A stretch of 64,000 nucleotides of DNA from Bacteroidota bacterium (lineage in GTDB: Bacteria > Bacteroidota > Bacteroidia > Flavobacteriales_D > Crocinitomicaceae). The notes below the pieces were generated by a model. That model ran no database searches, was not told the DNA's origin, and was given only the letters and a program-made list of their open reading frames with translations. Each line of letters opens with the position of its first letter. Within the stretch, counting starts at the first letter, position 1. Position numbers and translations under genes: made by a program. Positions 8,391-17,272 of this stretch are shown here, piece by piece. The stretch lies in the NCBI GenBank assembly GCA_016192075.1, contig JACPUU010000011.1:124001-188000 (forward strand), read 5' to 3'.

Positions 8391-11057
8391 TTAGTTTGAA
8401 AGAATGGTAAACTCTACCCTTCTGTTCATCGCTCTTCCTTGTTCTGTGGTGTTATCTGCCACAGGTTTTTCCATACCGTAACCTTTTGCTACCAGGCGCG
8501 CAGAATCGATTCCGTTTGAAACCAGGTAAGCCATTACGGCATCAGCTCTTTTTTGTGAAAGTGATTTATTAAAATCAGCGTTGCCCACATTGTCTGTGTG
8601 ACCAGAAAGTTCAATGCGCACGTTTGGATTTTTTTGCAGAAAGTCTATCACACGGTTTAATTCAGAATACGATTCTGATTTAAGTTCCGATTTGCCTGTT
8701 TCAAAAAAGATGTTGTTCAGCCGCACGGTAGCACCCACTTCAATGGGTACCAGGTAAAGGTCGCGCTTAATTTCCTGGTATTCGCCAACACTTGTTAAAT
8801 CAAGGTTTTCAGAGATTCCCATAAAGTTGGCAGCGTTGGCTGAAAAATCATAATTTACACCATACGGCAATACAATGGTATACTCACCTGTCAGCGGATT
8901 GGTGCGGGCAATTCCATAATTTTTTCCATCAGTCAAACCATTGTAAGCAATGGTTGCATCCAGCGGCTCGTTTGTTTTTTTGTTGAGCACTTTTCCTGTA
9001 ATCAGCACCACCGGATCAGGCTGTACTTCTTCTTTCAGCTGAATGCGCACAATGTCATTTTTTCCTTTGGAATTTTTTTCACTGGACATGTAGGCAAACT
9101 TACCCTGCGCATCAATGGTGTAGTAGGCATCCCACTGATCGGTATTAACCCCTTCACCCATGTTTACCGGATCAGACCAGTTGGTCCAGGTATCATCTTC
9201 ACGCTTGATCATGTAAATATCATTGCTGCCTAAACCGCCTTCACGGTCTGATGAATAATACAACGTTTTACCGTCAGATGCCAGAAAAGGAGAATGCTCA
9301 TCGGTTTCAGCATTGTTGATGGTTGATCCGAGTGATACCGGTTTTGTCCAGCTGCCGTCTTCTTTTAAATGGGTCACGTAAAGATCCTGGTTGCTGTCAT
9401 CCTGCACCTCAGACATAGACAAAACAATGTGTTTACCATCTTGTGTCCAGTAGGCACCGGTATAGGTTCCCTTGCTCATTTCATCGTACGAATCAATGTT
9501 GAGCGCTTCTGGTTTGGTCCACCCTGTTTTGGTTCTGTAAATAACTGAATAGCCTCTTTTCACGGATTCACCTTCTGCATTGAAAACGCCTTTAATGAGC
9601 ATGGTATTTCCATCCGGACTTACCCCTGCAATCATGTTGTATTGTTGTGAATTAAATGGGTCTTTGGCCATGTGCTCAGCCGTTGCATTGTCAATACCGT
9701 TTGAAATATCAGCCACCCAAAGATCTTGTGAGGCGTAGGAACCGTTGGTGTTCATCGGGTGATCTGAACGAATGAAATAAAGTGTTTTTCCATCCGGCGA
9801 AATCACCGGCAAAATTTCAGTATAGGTTGTATTGACGTGTTTGTCCGCATTCTGCACAACTTCTGAATCAAAATCAGTAAACACACGGTCATCACCTTCT
9901 TTGCCAAATTTATACATCACCTGCACCTGGAAACCAATCATGTTCATCACTGACTTTAAATCGTCAGGCACCACGGTACCATAAGTCCACGGCAGTTGTG
10001 AGCTTGAGTCTTCAAGGTAATTAACGTCGTATTTAAGCAGGTTCATGGTCACATAGGTTTTAAGGCCAAACATGACCGGAATTTTTTCAAACGGATTGAT
10101 GTAGAGACCCAGGTTGTAATTCAATCCGGCGGTAAATTTTTTATCCATTTTCATCCAGTCGCCGGTACCGGTGATAGAGTTACGCATGGTGGCTCCACCG
10201 TATTGAAAATGCAATCCGGGTCCGTATGCAAAACGCACTTTTTTATTGTATTCTCCATCTGTTTTGAGGTATGAAATACCAACCGATTGTGATGAGAATT
10301 TAAATTCCTTGGTCCATGTTTCCGGAACAGTGCCACCCCCTTCTGCCCGGGCAGAGCGTGATGTCAGATCAATTTCAAGAAACCCTTTGCCCTTGATGTA
10401 AAAAGCACCAAACGCAGTAATGCCTTTAGAGCCATGAATTTCTGAAACAGGTGTATCTAAATAGTATACCGGCGCATTTCCTTTCTGCGGCCACGCATTG
10501 TATGCTTCAATGTATTTGTTAACCCCTTTGTAGCCACCATAACCCAGGTCAAGTGCCAGGCCGGCATAGGCTGGTGCAAAGTTGCCGAGCTCCGGCCCAA
10601 ACGGGCCTTGCGGACCGGGCCACAACAAAATGGAAAATAAATTAGGAGCCAGGTTGTGATAGGTTGTTTTATCTACAAAATACATGATTTCACGTTGCCA
10701 CTCAAAGTTGATATAATTCATTGCTTTTACGGCATATTCAGTGCTCAATTCATGCAGAATTTTTGCAACCACATCACGCTTGCAACTGGTGAGAATTGCA
10801 ATTAGTTTTAACTGCGCATCTTCATCGCCTTCATCAGCCTGCTGCATTAGCAGCTGTACAATTAATGCACCTGTTGCAGCATCAGACCCATTGGTAATAG
10901 TCACTGTTTCCAGGTCAGGAGCAATGGTTTCATAATGCGGTACATATTTGGCATGAAATTCTTCATACGACATCTGAGTCTTTCCACTAAGTGAAAAAAC
11001 CAGGAAAAAAACCACCAGGCATTTTCTGAGTGGGTTGGAATAAAAAAAGGTAATCAT
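8391..11057 (-). CDS. OmpA-family envelope protein with barrel-like, PD40 and CRD regions
   Basis: 888 residues. A signal peptide (about 1-27, ending GKTQ) is followed by a helical region (30-130), a beta-rich region with outer-membrane-barrel-like alternation (about 150-375), PD40/WD40-like propeller blades (about 405-640; repeated SPDGKTLYFIRSD, SPDGNTMLIKG and SSDREGGLGSNDIYM patterns), a carboxypeptidase-regulatory-like domain (about 665-755) and a C-terminal OmpA peptidoglycan-binding domain (about 765-888; IELSGHTDNVGNADFN and MNRRVEF). The PD40-CRD-OmpA order resembles PorE of the type IX secretion system, but PorE has TPRs at the N-terminus instead of this barrel-like part, so I do not name it. 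The protein probably links outer membrane and peptidoglycan. Confidence 0.88.
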   Translation of the reverse strand: MITFFYSNPLRKCLVVFFLVFSLSGKTQMSYEEFHAKYVPHYETIAPDLETVTITNGSDAATGALIVQLLMQQADEGDEDAQLKLIAILTSCKRDVVAKILHELSTEYAVKAMNYINFEWQREIMYFVDKTTYHNLAPNLFSILLWPGPQGPFGPELGNFAPAYAGLALDLGYGGYKGVNKYIEAYNAWPQKGNAPVYYLDTPVSEIHGSKGITAFGAFYIKGKGFLEIDLTSRSARAEGGGTVPETWTKEFKFSSQSVGISYLKTDGEYNKKVRFAYGPGLHFQYGGATMRNSITGTGDWMKMDKKFTAGLNYNLGLYINPFEKIPVMFGLKTYVTMNLLKYDVNYLEDSSSQLPWTYGTVVPDDLKSVMNMIGFQVQVMYKFGKEGDDRVFTDFDSEVVQNADKHVNTTYTEILPVISPDGKTLYFIRSDHPMNTNGSYASQDLWVADISNGIDNATAEHMAKDPFNSQQYNMIAGVSPDGNTMLIKGVFNAEGESVKRGYSVIYRTKTGWTKPEALNIDSYDEMSKGTYTGAYWTQDGKHIVLSMSEVQDDSNQDLYVTHLKEDGSWTKPVSLGSTINNAETDEHSPFLASDGKTLYYSSDREGGLGSNDIYMIKREDDTWTNWSDPVNMGEGVNTDQWDAYYTIDAQGKFAYMSSEKNSKGKNDIVRIQLKEEVQPDPVVLITGKVLNKKTNEPLDATIAYNGLTDGKNYGIARTNPLTGEYTIVLPYGVNYDFSANAANFMGISENLDLTSVGEYQEIKRDLYLVPIEVGATVRLNNIFFETGKSELKSESYSELNRVIDFLQKNPNVRIELSGHTDNVGNADFNKSLSQKRADAVMAYLVSNGIDSARLVAKGYGMEKPVADNTTEQGRAMNRRVEFTILSN

Positions 11058-11063
11058 AACATC

Positions 11064-11076
11064 TGTCTTTAAGACA
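11064..11076. promoter_or_regulatory. short palindrome upstream of OmpA-like gene
   Basis: TGTCTT-t-AAGACA is a perfect 6+6 inverted repeat just upstream of the ATG at 11057. It could be an operator or a 5'-UTR hairpin. There is no further support. Confidence 0.25.
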
Positions 11077-11158
11077 AATGTGACTGTTCTGGTGCAGGGT
11101 AAAAGTCGGTGTTATCACGTAATTCCATACGGTAAATACCGTAGATTGCGCTGCTGCT

Positions 11159-12118
11159 TTAATAAAAGACCGGGCTGTTCAGTCCCAGGTTAAAATAGCA
11201 GGAGGCCGGTTTGACTTTTTGTGCCGGATCAAATAAATACGGATCACCTTTATCAGAAAGCATAGGTATGTGCGGGTTTTCATGGTTGATCCATTTTTTG
11301 GGCAGATAGCATTGATCATGTACCAGTTTGTTTTGCAGCACATGCCTGACCCATTCAGAATCTACCCCCAGGTTGAGCCGTGCATCCTGGTTCAGGGGCA
11401 CACCCGGCAACAGCCAGTTGACCTGTGCGCTCAGCAAACCCAATGAAAAATTTCCGTACTGCGATCGTTCTGTACGCCGGTAACCAAAGCGCGACGGGTA
11501 CAACGAATCTTTCACAATATCACAGCCAATAAAATCACCGGTCCACAGTGCTGATGTAAGTGCAAAACGCAAATCATTTACGGTATAATCAACTTTAAAT
11601 CCACCGGTTCTGAACCGGTCACGCCAGCCTTTGCCGCCTGCAAACAAATCATTCTCTGTTAAAAAGCGGAATTGCCCTGCCTGAATGTTAAAAAGGCCGG
11701 TTGACTGGGAGGTTTGATTTTTGTCCCAATAGCGCAAATAGCTATACCCAAATGCGTGTGGAAAAGCTGTATTGTTTTCACCCGGACCTGTAAACCGGTT
11801 GCGCACGGTATCTTTTTTTCCATAGCAGAAATTGATGCCACCTGCCAGCACTATTTCGGGCGTTTTCTTTTTTAAACCGATTGACTGAAAATTGTAATAG
11901 GCCTTCAGGCTGATGTTTACCTGCGCAAAATCGTATGCGTAATAAGCCCCGCCACTAAGTCCCAAACGATTTACGTTAGTACCGAAATCAAAACTGATTC
12001 CGGCCGAAAAACCGTAAAAAATATCAGCCGGCCGGCCACTTAAAAAAGCGGCAGATAAACAAAGGGTCAACAAAAATTTTTTCACGCTGAAAGGTACGAT
12101 TTTCAGAAGTCCGGCCAA
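11159..12118 (-). CDS. exported protein with polymorphic toxin type 23-like domain
   Basis: 319 residues. A signal peptide (about 1-31, FLLTLCLSAAFLSG) is followed by a domain I recognise from Bacteroidota proteins annotated as 'polymorphic toxin type 23': an N-terminal FDFGTNVNRLGLSGGAYYAY stretch, a central FLTENDLFAGGKGWRDRFRT stretch with ALWTGD after it, and a C-terminal GVDSEWVRHVLQNKLVHDQC stretch followed by YLPKK. The alternating aromatic strands also fit an outer-membrane or periplasmic beta protein, so toxicity should not be assumed. No obvious immunity gene is adjacent; the divergent neighbour is a PagL-like enzyme. Recognition is from memory of family patterns. Confidence 0.65.
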   Translation of the reverse strand: MAGLLKIVPFSVKKFLLTLCLSAAFLSGRPADIFYGFSAGISFDFGTNVNRLGLSGGAYYAYDFAQVNISLKAYYNFQSIGLKKKTPEIVLAGGINFCYGKKDTVRNRFTGPGENNTAFPHAFGYSYLRYWDKNQTSQSTGLFNIQAGQFRFLTENDLFAGGKGWRDRFRTGGFKVDYTVNDLRFALTSALWTGDFIGCDIVKDSLYPSRFGYRRTERSQYGNFSLGLLSAQVNWLLPGVPLNQDARLNLGVDSEWVRHVLQNKLVHDQCYLPKKWINHENPHIPMLSDKGDPYLFDPAQKVKPASCYFNLGLNSPVFY

Positions 12119-12195
12119 AAATCGGGCCGCCTTTGTACAACTGAACCAGGCAGGGGGACTTGACCATCCGGTATTTTTTCAGGATATTTGGATTT

Positions 12196-13290
12196 ATGCG
12201 CAACCTGGTAATTACAGTTCTGCTCCTGTTTTTAGTACACCCTGCCGATTGTCAAACCGCGGAACCCGTATTCTTTTCATTAAGCCCGAAAGAAGGTTTT
12301 TTGATTGCACACCGGCCTGCCATGTCACACCTGGTGCGAAAAAATGCCTACTCGTTTGAATTTGCAGCGTGGCAGCAGGTTATCAACAACGATGAACATA
12401 CGCAACGGCTGCGAAATCCGCTGCGGGGAATTTCAGTTGAATACCGCAATTTTGGATACGATGAAGTGCTTGGAAAAGCAATCAGCATTACCGGTTACAT
12501 GGTTTTTCCACTTCTTCAGACAAAAAATAACCTGTTTGTTGATCTGACTGTTGGCACAGGCGCCGGCTATTTATCGCGCAGTTATGATCCGGTCGAAAAT
12601 CCGCTGAACAATGCCATTGGCTCTAAATGGAACGGGCGCGTTAATCTCAAATTTTCAGTGCTTAAATATTTCCGCACAACACACCTGGGCGGCGGAATTG
12701 AATTTATGCATTTTTCAAACGGCTGCATTACAACACCTAACCTGGGTTTAAATTCACCCTCTGTTTTTTTACAACTTGGCTACAATGTTCAAAACAGGGT
12801 GCAGGCTGTCAGCCGGTCTGAAATTGTCAAAACCAAATTACCCGAACCAAATAACCTGACACTTGAACTGATTACCTCTGCTAAAGAAATTGGCGCTATA
12901 CCCTATTTTCCCAAGCGTTACCCCGTGCTTGCCACACGCCTGGCATACACCTATTCCAAAAACGGCCTGTGGGGTGCTGAAGCAGCCATTGATGTAATTC
13001 ACAACGAAGCCAATTTTCACAAATACGCAGACACTACCTTTGTCAGGAACGATATTCTACAAGTTGGTATTTACGCCGGCACATTTATCCGGTTTTACAA
13101 ATCACAACTTGCTTTTGGCCTGGGCTGGTATGTGCGTGATCACATACTTGCAGAAGGCCGCATGTACAACCGCATTGGGTACCGGTATTATTTTAAACCC
13201 AACTGGTTTGCCCTGTTTAATATTAAGGCCAATTATGCAAAAGCCGATTATTTTGAATTTGGAATCGGGTATAAATTTTTAACGTGGTGA
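12196..13290 (+). CDS. acyloxyacyl hydrolase / PagL-like lipid A deacylase
   Basis: 364 residues from the ATG at 12196; a TTG at 12160 would add 12 residues ahead of an already good signal peptide (LVITVLLLFLVHPADCQ). The key motif is GGGIEFMHFSNG: H172 and S174 match the H-x-S pair that forms the catalytic site of PagL-type outer membrane 3-O-deacylases, and the following strands alternate as in a small beta-barrel. The predicted role is removing an acyl chain from lipid A at the outer membrane. The protein is much longer than PagL (about 170 residues), as in other Bacteroidota members. It overlaps the next gene by one base (TGATG). Confidence 0.75.
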   Translation: MRNLVITVLLLFLVHPADCQTAEPVFFSLSPKEGFLIAHRPAMSHLVRKNAYSFEFAAWQQVINNDEHTQRLRNPLRGISVEYRNFGYDEVLGKAISITGYMVFPLLQTKNNLFVDLTVGTGAGYLSRSYDPVENPLNNAIGSKWNGRVNLKFSVLKYFRTTHLGGGIEFMHFSNGCITTPNLGLNSPSVFLQLGYNVQNRVQAVSRSEIVKTKLPEPNNLTLELITSAKEIGAIPYFPKRYPVLATRLAYTYSKNGLWGAEAAIDVIHNEANFHKYADTTFVRNDILQVGIYAGTFIRFYKSQLAFGLGWYVRDHILAEGRMYNRIGYRYYFKPNWFALFNIKANYAKADYFEFGIGYKFLTW

Positions 13291-14024
13291 TGAAACAGTT
13301 CGTTTTTGTTTTTGGTATTCTGCTGATTGTGATTTCATGCAAAAAAGCCAGTCAGCGCAACTGCCTTAAATCATTTGGTGATGAAACCGCGCTGGAAATT
13401 CCGTTGGATTCAGTGAAGGAATTCAGACTGTATAAAAACATCACCTATCATGTGTACCAGGACACGCTGCGAAAACTGGTTGTAAAAGGCGGTAAAAACG
13501 TCGTTCCCCTGGTTGCTGCTGCAACTGACGATTATGTACTTTCCATACGCAATGAAAACAAGTGTAATTTTTTACGTGATTTTGACAACAGAATAATTGT
13601 GGAAATTCACTATCCGTATTACAAAAAGTTCTATTCCGAAACAGACGATTCATTGATTTTTCATGATACTATTACAGACTATTCCCTGCACGTTGAACAG
13701 GTTCAGGGAGGCGGCGCGGTGCAGCTGTGTGTAAAAACAAAATACCTGGTGATGATTGCCTCAAACGGGGTTGGAAATTATACGGTTTCAGGTAATGCCC
13801 AATATGCTGATTTACGCGTACAGACAGGCTCATCGGGTGATGCCGCTAAACTAAAATGCGGTCATTTTACCATTGATCACAACAGTACAGCAAATTTGTC
13901 AGTTAATCTTGATTCGGCTGTTGCTTCTGTCATCATTCGCGGAACGGGAAATGTTATCTATACCGGCACACCAGACACGCTGGACATACAAAAAAACGGA
14001 GACGGAGCCGTAATTCAGCAATAA
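13290..14024 (+). CDS. GIN-domain (DUF2807-like) lipoprotein
   Basis: 244 residues from the ATG at 13290, which overlaps the stop of the acyloxyacyl hydrolase gene. In-frame GTGs lie 3 and 6 bp upstream. The lipobox IVISC ends the hydrophobic N-terminus at about residue 17. The body (from about residue 30) matches the putative autotransporter-head GIN domain pattern: FRLYKNITYHVYQ, LVVKGGKNVVP, then short repeating strands of a right-handed beta-helix (YLVMIASNGVGNYTVSGNAQ). Function in this family is undefined; surface adhesion has been proposed. Coupling to the deacylase suggests a joint envelope role. Confidence 0.75.
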   Translation: MKQFVFVFGILLIVISCKKASQRNCLKSFGDETALEIPLDSVKEFRLYKNITYHVYQDTLRKLVVKGGKNVVPLVAAATDDYVLSIRNENKCNFLRDFDNRIIVEIHYPYYKKFYSETDDSLIFHDTITDYSLHVEQVQGGGAVQLCVKTKYLVMIASNGVGNYTVSGNAQYADLRVQTGSSGDAAKLKCGHFTIDHNSTANLSVNLDSAVASVIIRGTGNVIYTGTPDTLDIQKNGDGAVIQQ

Positions 14025-14086
14025 GCTGTTTTTTTTACGGTATCATTCTTGTTGTAACCATTTCTGCTATTCACGTATATTAGTAC

Positions 14087-15520
14087 ATGCGATTTACCCT
14101 GCTCCTCATTTCTCTATTGCTGACGCGTTCTCTTTTCAGCCAGATTACCGCGTCTGAAACAACACATGATTTCGGGGATATTTATACTGACACGCAAACC
14201 TATGCCGATATTGTATTTACGAATAATACAGCGAAACCACAATACCTGCTGACCATTGATAAACCACGGGATGTTTTTTACATTTTTTCCGGCAAAAAAT
14301 TACTGCCAGACAGTTCTATCGTTATCCGTTTTAAAATCAATGACGGTATCAAAGGAAAATTCACGTACCAGGTAGATGTTTATTTCAGCGATTCCGCCGA
14401 CCCTATTCCAATTATACTTACCGGTAACATTAAAGAAACCACCGGCAATCCGCTGACTGACTGCCCTGATTTTAACAGCAATCCGCCGGCCGGCGAACTC
14501 AACTTTTCACTGGTTGTTAAGGTCATTGATTCCATTACCCGTGAACCTATTCCAAATGCACAGGTTTACCTGGTTGAACGGGGTGAACTGGTGGGCAATT
14601 ATTCAACCAATCAGAAAGGCATTGTCATCAAAAATGTACCGCTTGGATTTTATTTTATCACCGCTGAAAAAAACCCATACACCTCCAATTATTTTGAAGG
14701 ATACGTGAATGCCACGCGCAACTATGTTGAAATAGAACTGAGTTATACGGAACCTGAACTGGTCATTTACGAAGAGCCTGAAACAATCGATTATACAGCA
14801 CCGGATGTTGACACCATTTCCATAGACCCGGTGACCATTGAGGATGTTGAAATTGTTGAAGTACCTGAGGACAGTGTACCCGAAATTACGGAACCGGTGA
14901 TTATTGAACCCGAAATTATTCCGCCGCTGACAGCTATACCAGACACCCTGCTTGACCCTGACTATTTTAAATACAGCAACATTACCTTTATTCTGGACGC
15001 ATCCTCCTCCATGAATTCTTCGGGAAAAATGGAATTGCTCAAACTCAGCATGATTGAACTGGTCAAAATGCTCAGGCCTGAAGACAATATAACCGTGCTA
15101 AAATATGCGGCTGAAGTAGACCTGGTATTACAGCACACCTCAGGAGATAAAAAAGATGAAATTATTGCGGCTATTAAAGGCATTAAAACCAGCGGCTCTA
15201 CGGCGGGTGGCGATGCTATTAAAACAGCGTATGCCATGAACCGGGAAAAATTCATAGCCGGCGGCAACAACCTGATTATTATTATTACCGACGGTGTTTT
15301 TAATAAAGGCGCAACCGACTATGACGCAACAATTGAATCAAACTTCAAAACCTACGGTACGCGCTTTAGTGTGGTTGGTATAAAAACAACTGATTTTGTG
15401 GCTGAACACATGCAAAACATCGTGAAATTGGGTGGTGGAGAATTTATAGAGATAAATACCGTCTCAGACGCGCAAACAAAACTTATTTCAGAAATACGAA
15501 GAACCGCTTACAAGGGTTGA
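14087..15520 (+). CDS. secreted von Willebrand factor A protein with DUF1573-like N-terminus
   Basis: 477 residues. The signal peptide is about 1-18 (LISLLLTRSLFSQ). Residues 20-125 look like a DUF1573/ASH-type Ig fold (HDFGDIYTDTQTYADIVFTN). Residues 140-215 form a carboxypeptidase-regulatory-like fold (DSITREPIPNAQVYLVERGE). A Pro/Glu/Ile-rich acidic linker (about 225-285) leads to a VWA domain with an intact MIDAS: D304-x-S306-x-S308, a later Thr near STAGGDA and an Asp in IIITDG. VWA domains bind partners through a metal. The likely location is periplasm or cell surface. No lipobox and no T9SS sorting domain were seen. Confidence 0.85.
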   Translation: MRFTLLLISLLLTRSLFSQITASETTHDFGDIYTDTQTYADIVFTNNTAKPQYLLTIDKPRDVFYIFSGKKLLPDSSIVIRFKINDGIKGKFTYQVDVYFSDSADPIPIILTGNIKETTGNPLTDCPDFNSNPPAGELNFSLVVKVIDSITREPIPNAQVYLVERGELVGNYSTNQKGIVIKNVPLGFYFITAEKNPYTSNYFEGYVNATRNYVEIELSYTEPELVIYEEPETIDYTAPDVDTISIDPVTIEDVEIVEVPEDSVPEITEPVIIEPEIIPPLTAIPDTLLDPDYFKYSNITFILDASSSMNSSGKMELLKLSMIELVKMLRPEDNITVLKYAAEVDLVLQHTSGDKKDEIIAAIKGIKTSGSTAGGDAIKTAYAMNREKFIAGGNNLIIIITDGVFNKGATDYDATIESNFKTYGTRFSVVGIKTTDFVAEHMQNIVKLGGGEFIEINTVSDAQTKLISEIRRTAYKG

Positions 15521-15563
15521 TTTTTTCACCCTTTCTCAGAGAAACATTCTTCTTTTGCCAGGC

Positions 15564-15629
15564 TTAAGCCAGTATTCCGGAAACAACAAGGAAAGCAACC
15601 AGCAACAATACAATCAGTTTAATTCGCAT
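15564..15629 (-). CDS. putative 21-residue hydrophobic microprotein
   Basis: A short frame, MRIKLIVLLLVAFLVVSGI followed by Leu-Ala and TAA: two basic residues, then one uninterrupted transmembrane-like helix, then a stop. Such composition is unlikely to be noise in a gap this short, but there is no homology evidence and no clear ribosome-binding site. It could be a single-pass membrane peptide. Upstream lies an 18-bp perfect palindrome (15659-15676). Confidence 0.3.
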   Translation of the reverse strand: MRIKLIVLLLVAFLVVSGILA

Positions 15630-15658
15630 AGATGTTTAAAACTACTCATTAAAACGTT

Positions 15659-15676
15659 TGATTTTTTAAAAAATCA
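15659..15676. promoter_or_regulatory. 18-bp perfect palindrome
   Basis: TGATTTTTTAAAAAATCA reads the same on both strands. It lies about 30 bp upstream of the putative microprotein at 15629 and downstream of the glycosyltransferase-like gene. It could be an operator site or a bidirectional terminator; its A/T-only core favours neither strongly. Confidence 0.35.
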
Positions 15677-15760
15677 GTCGTTTTTGAGGTGAAGTTTCAC
15701 ACAAGTTTTAAACAAGAATTGTGCCGTAAAATAAAGCCGGAAAGAGGTTGCAAAAGCAGG

Positions 15761-17212
15761 CTACCTGGCGGGTGCGTTTGTTTTCCAGACTTCAATATAT
15801 TCATTCGAATTCCGGGGATTTAACCGCCGTAAAAAACGGTCAGTAAAACTAGGTTCACACCGCTTGCCAAGTTCCATTTCAGGATAAAGTTTTTTATACT
15901 GCGCAATGCGCTTATCCAGGTCTCTTTCACCGTAAAAAAGAATAAAATCATAGCTGTAGTTTGGATAAACGGTCAATAACTGGCTGGTATCAGTGCGCTC
16001 AAGCATTCCATAATGCCATTGGCCAGAATAAAAACGGGGTGTCATGGATAAACCTGTTTCCCCGGTTGCTTCCAGCAGAATTTTTTGCGGCTTCTCGTTG
16101 TTTTCATAAAAATAATACATAGCCTCAACGCGTGATTGTTTGCTATAAGCAACAGATACCACCAGCAAAAGCGGAATGTTCAGAATCCAGAAAAACCGGT
16201 ATGAAAAATTCCAGATTTTTTGACGAAAAGCAGTATTGGAAATGAGGTTATAACCAACTACACCCAAAATAATAAACAAGGGCAATACCGGCAGAATAAA
16301 CCGCTCCTGCTTGCTGGGATAAACCGAATGAAACAGCACAAATAAAATAACCGGAACAAACAGTAAAAAGTACTTTCTGGCTGAAACAAAAAAGCCGGTT
16401 CCCAGCAGTAACCCAAGCGGAAACAGGCACGACCCCATTAATACCAGCAGGTACATAAAATAGTTTTCATTGGGAATGTATGCGGTTCCTTCATTGGAAT
16501 TATAGGTGAAATAACCCGTGAACTCAGCAAACGGATACCCCCAGATCAGGTAATCTACCAGTCCCTGGGTCAACGCAAATGTCAGCGTAACACCGGCAGA
16601 AAAAAGCAAAAACCGCGACCACCTGAACTGAAAAAAATAAACGGCTGCAAATCCAAACGCAAATACGCCTACCTGGTAGCGGAATGAGATAGCCATACCC
16701 ATCAGAATACCTGCCAGCAAAAAATTGCGTTTGTTTTCATTTTTCAACATCAGCCAGACAGACCAGAGAATAAACGGAATGCAGGTCATTTCAACCAGGT
16801 TTCTGACCGAGAGAAAAGGCAATATCCACAGCAAAGCCAGTATCCATCCAACAATTACTGCATTTTTCCTGGCCGTCTTTTCACCCGATGGTGCTGAAAT
16901 TTTTTCGGTGATTTTGATTCCGAAATAAACAATCAGCATGGAAAAAAGGGCGTGCAAAAGCCGGTTAATCAGCATGAGTATTTTAGGGTCAGCAATTCCC
17001 AGAAATTTCATGCAGTAGAAATAGACAAAATTCAAACCCACATAGGTAAAACTATGCCCTTCCGGTTTACCGGTGCTGTCAGGCGACCAGGGAAGCCAGT
17101 GGTTATAGTCATACCCGTCTGCCCAGGAAGAAGCTGCTTCAATGATCAGAAAGTGATCATCGTGCATGCCATAACCCTGTGAAAAAATTGCAGCAATGAC
17201 CCGTATAATCAA
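15761..17212 (-). CDS. GT-C fold glycosyltransferase, mannosyltransferase-like
   Basis: At least 483 residues with 10-12 hydrophobic segments. Near the N-terminus the motif GYGMHDDHFLIIEAASSW resembles the H-x-D-E/D-H loop of GT22 (ALG9/PIG-B-like) mannosyltransferases, so a lipid-linked sugar donor is likely. The C-terminal part (from about 350) is a soluble domain. The start is unusual: the frame is open back to the stop codon of the upstream gene (17273) but contains no ATG. Candidates are TTG at 17212 and CTG at 17260. The residues before 17212 (RTILIAALIIRVIAAIF) complete a first transmembrane helix, so a start upstream of 17212 is likely. Confidence 0.8.
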   Translation of the reverse strand: MIIRVIAAIFSQGYGMHDDHFLIIEAASSWADGYDYNHWLPWSPDSTGKPEGHSFTYVGLNFVYFYCMKFLGIADPKILMLINRLLHALFSMLIVYFGIKITEKISAPSGEKTARKNAVIVGWILALLWILPFLSVRNLVEMTCIPFILWSVWLMLKNENKRNFLLAGILMGMAISFRYQVGVFAFGFAAVYFFQFRWSRFLLFSAGVTLTFALTQGLVDYLIWGYPFAEFTGYFTYNSNEGTAYIPNENYFMYLLVLMGSCLFPLGLLLGTGFFVSARKYFLLFVPVILFVLFHSVYPSKQERFILPVLPLFIILGVVGYNLISNTAFRQKIWNFSYRFFWILNIPLLLVVSVAYSKQSRVEAMYYFYENNEKPQKILLEATGETGLSMTPRFYSGQWHYGMLERTDTSQLLTVYPNYSYDFILFYGERDLDKRIAQYKKLYPEMELGKRCEPSFTDRFLRRLNPRNSNEYIEVWKTNAPAR

Positions 17213-17272
17213 TGCCGCAATTAAAATTGTTCTATAGGATGTCCAATCCGGTTGTTTCAGAAAACTGCTTTT

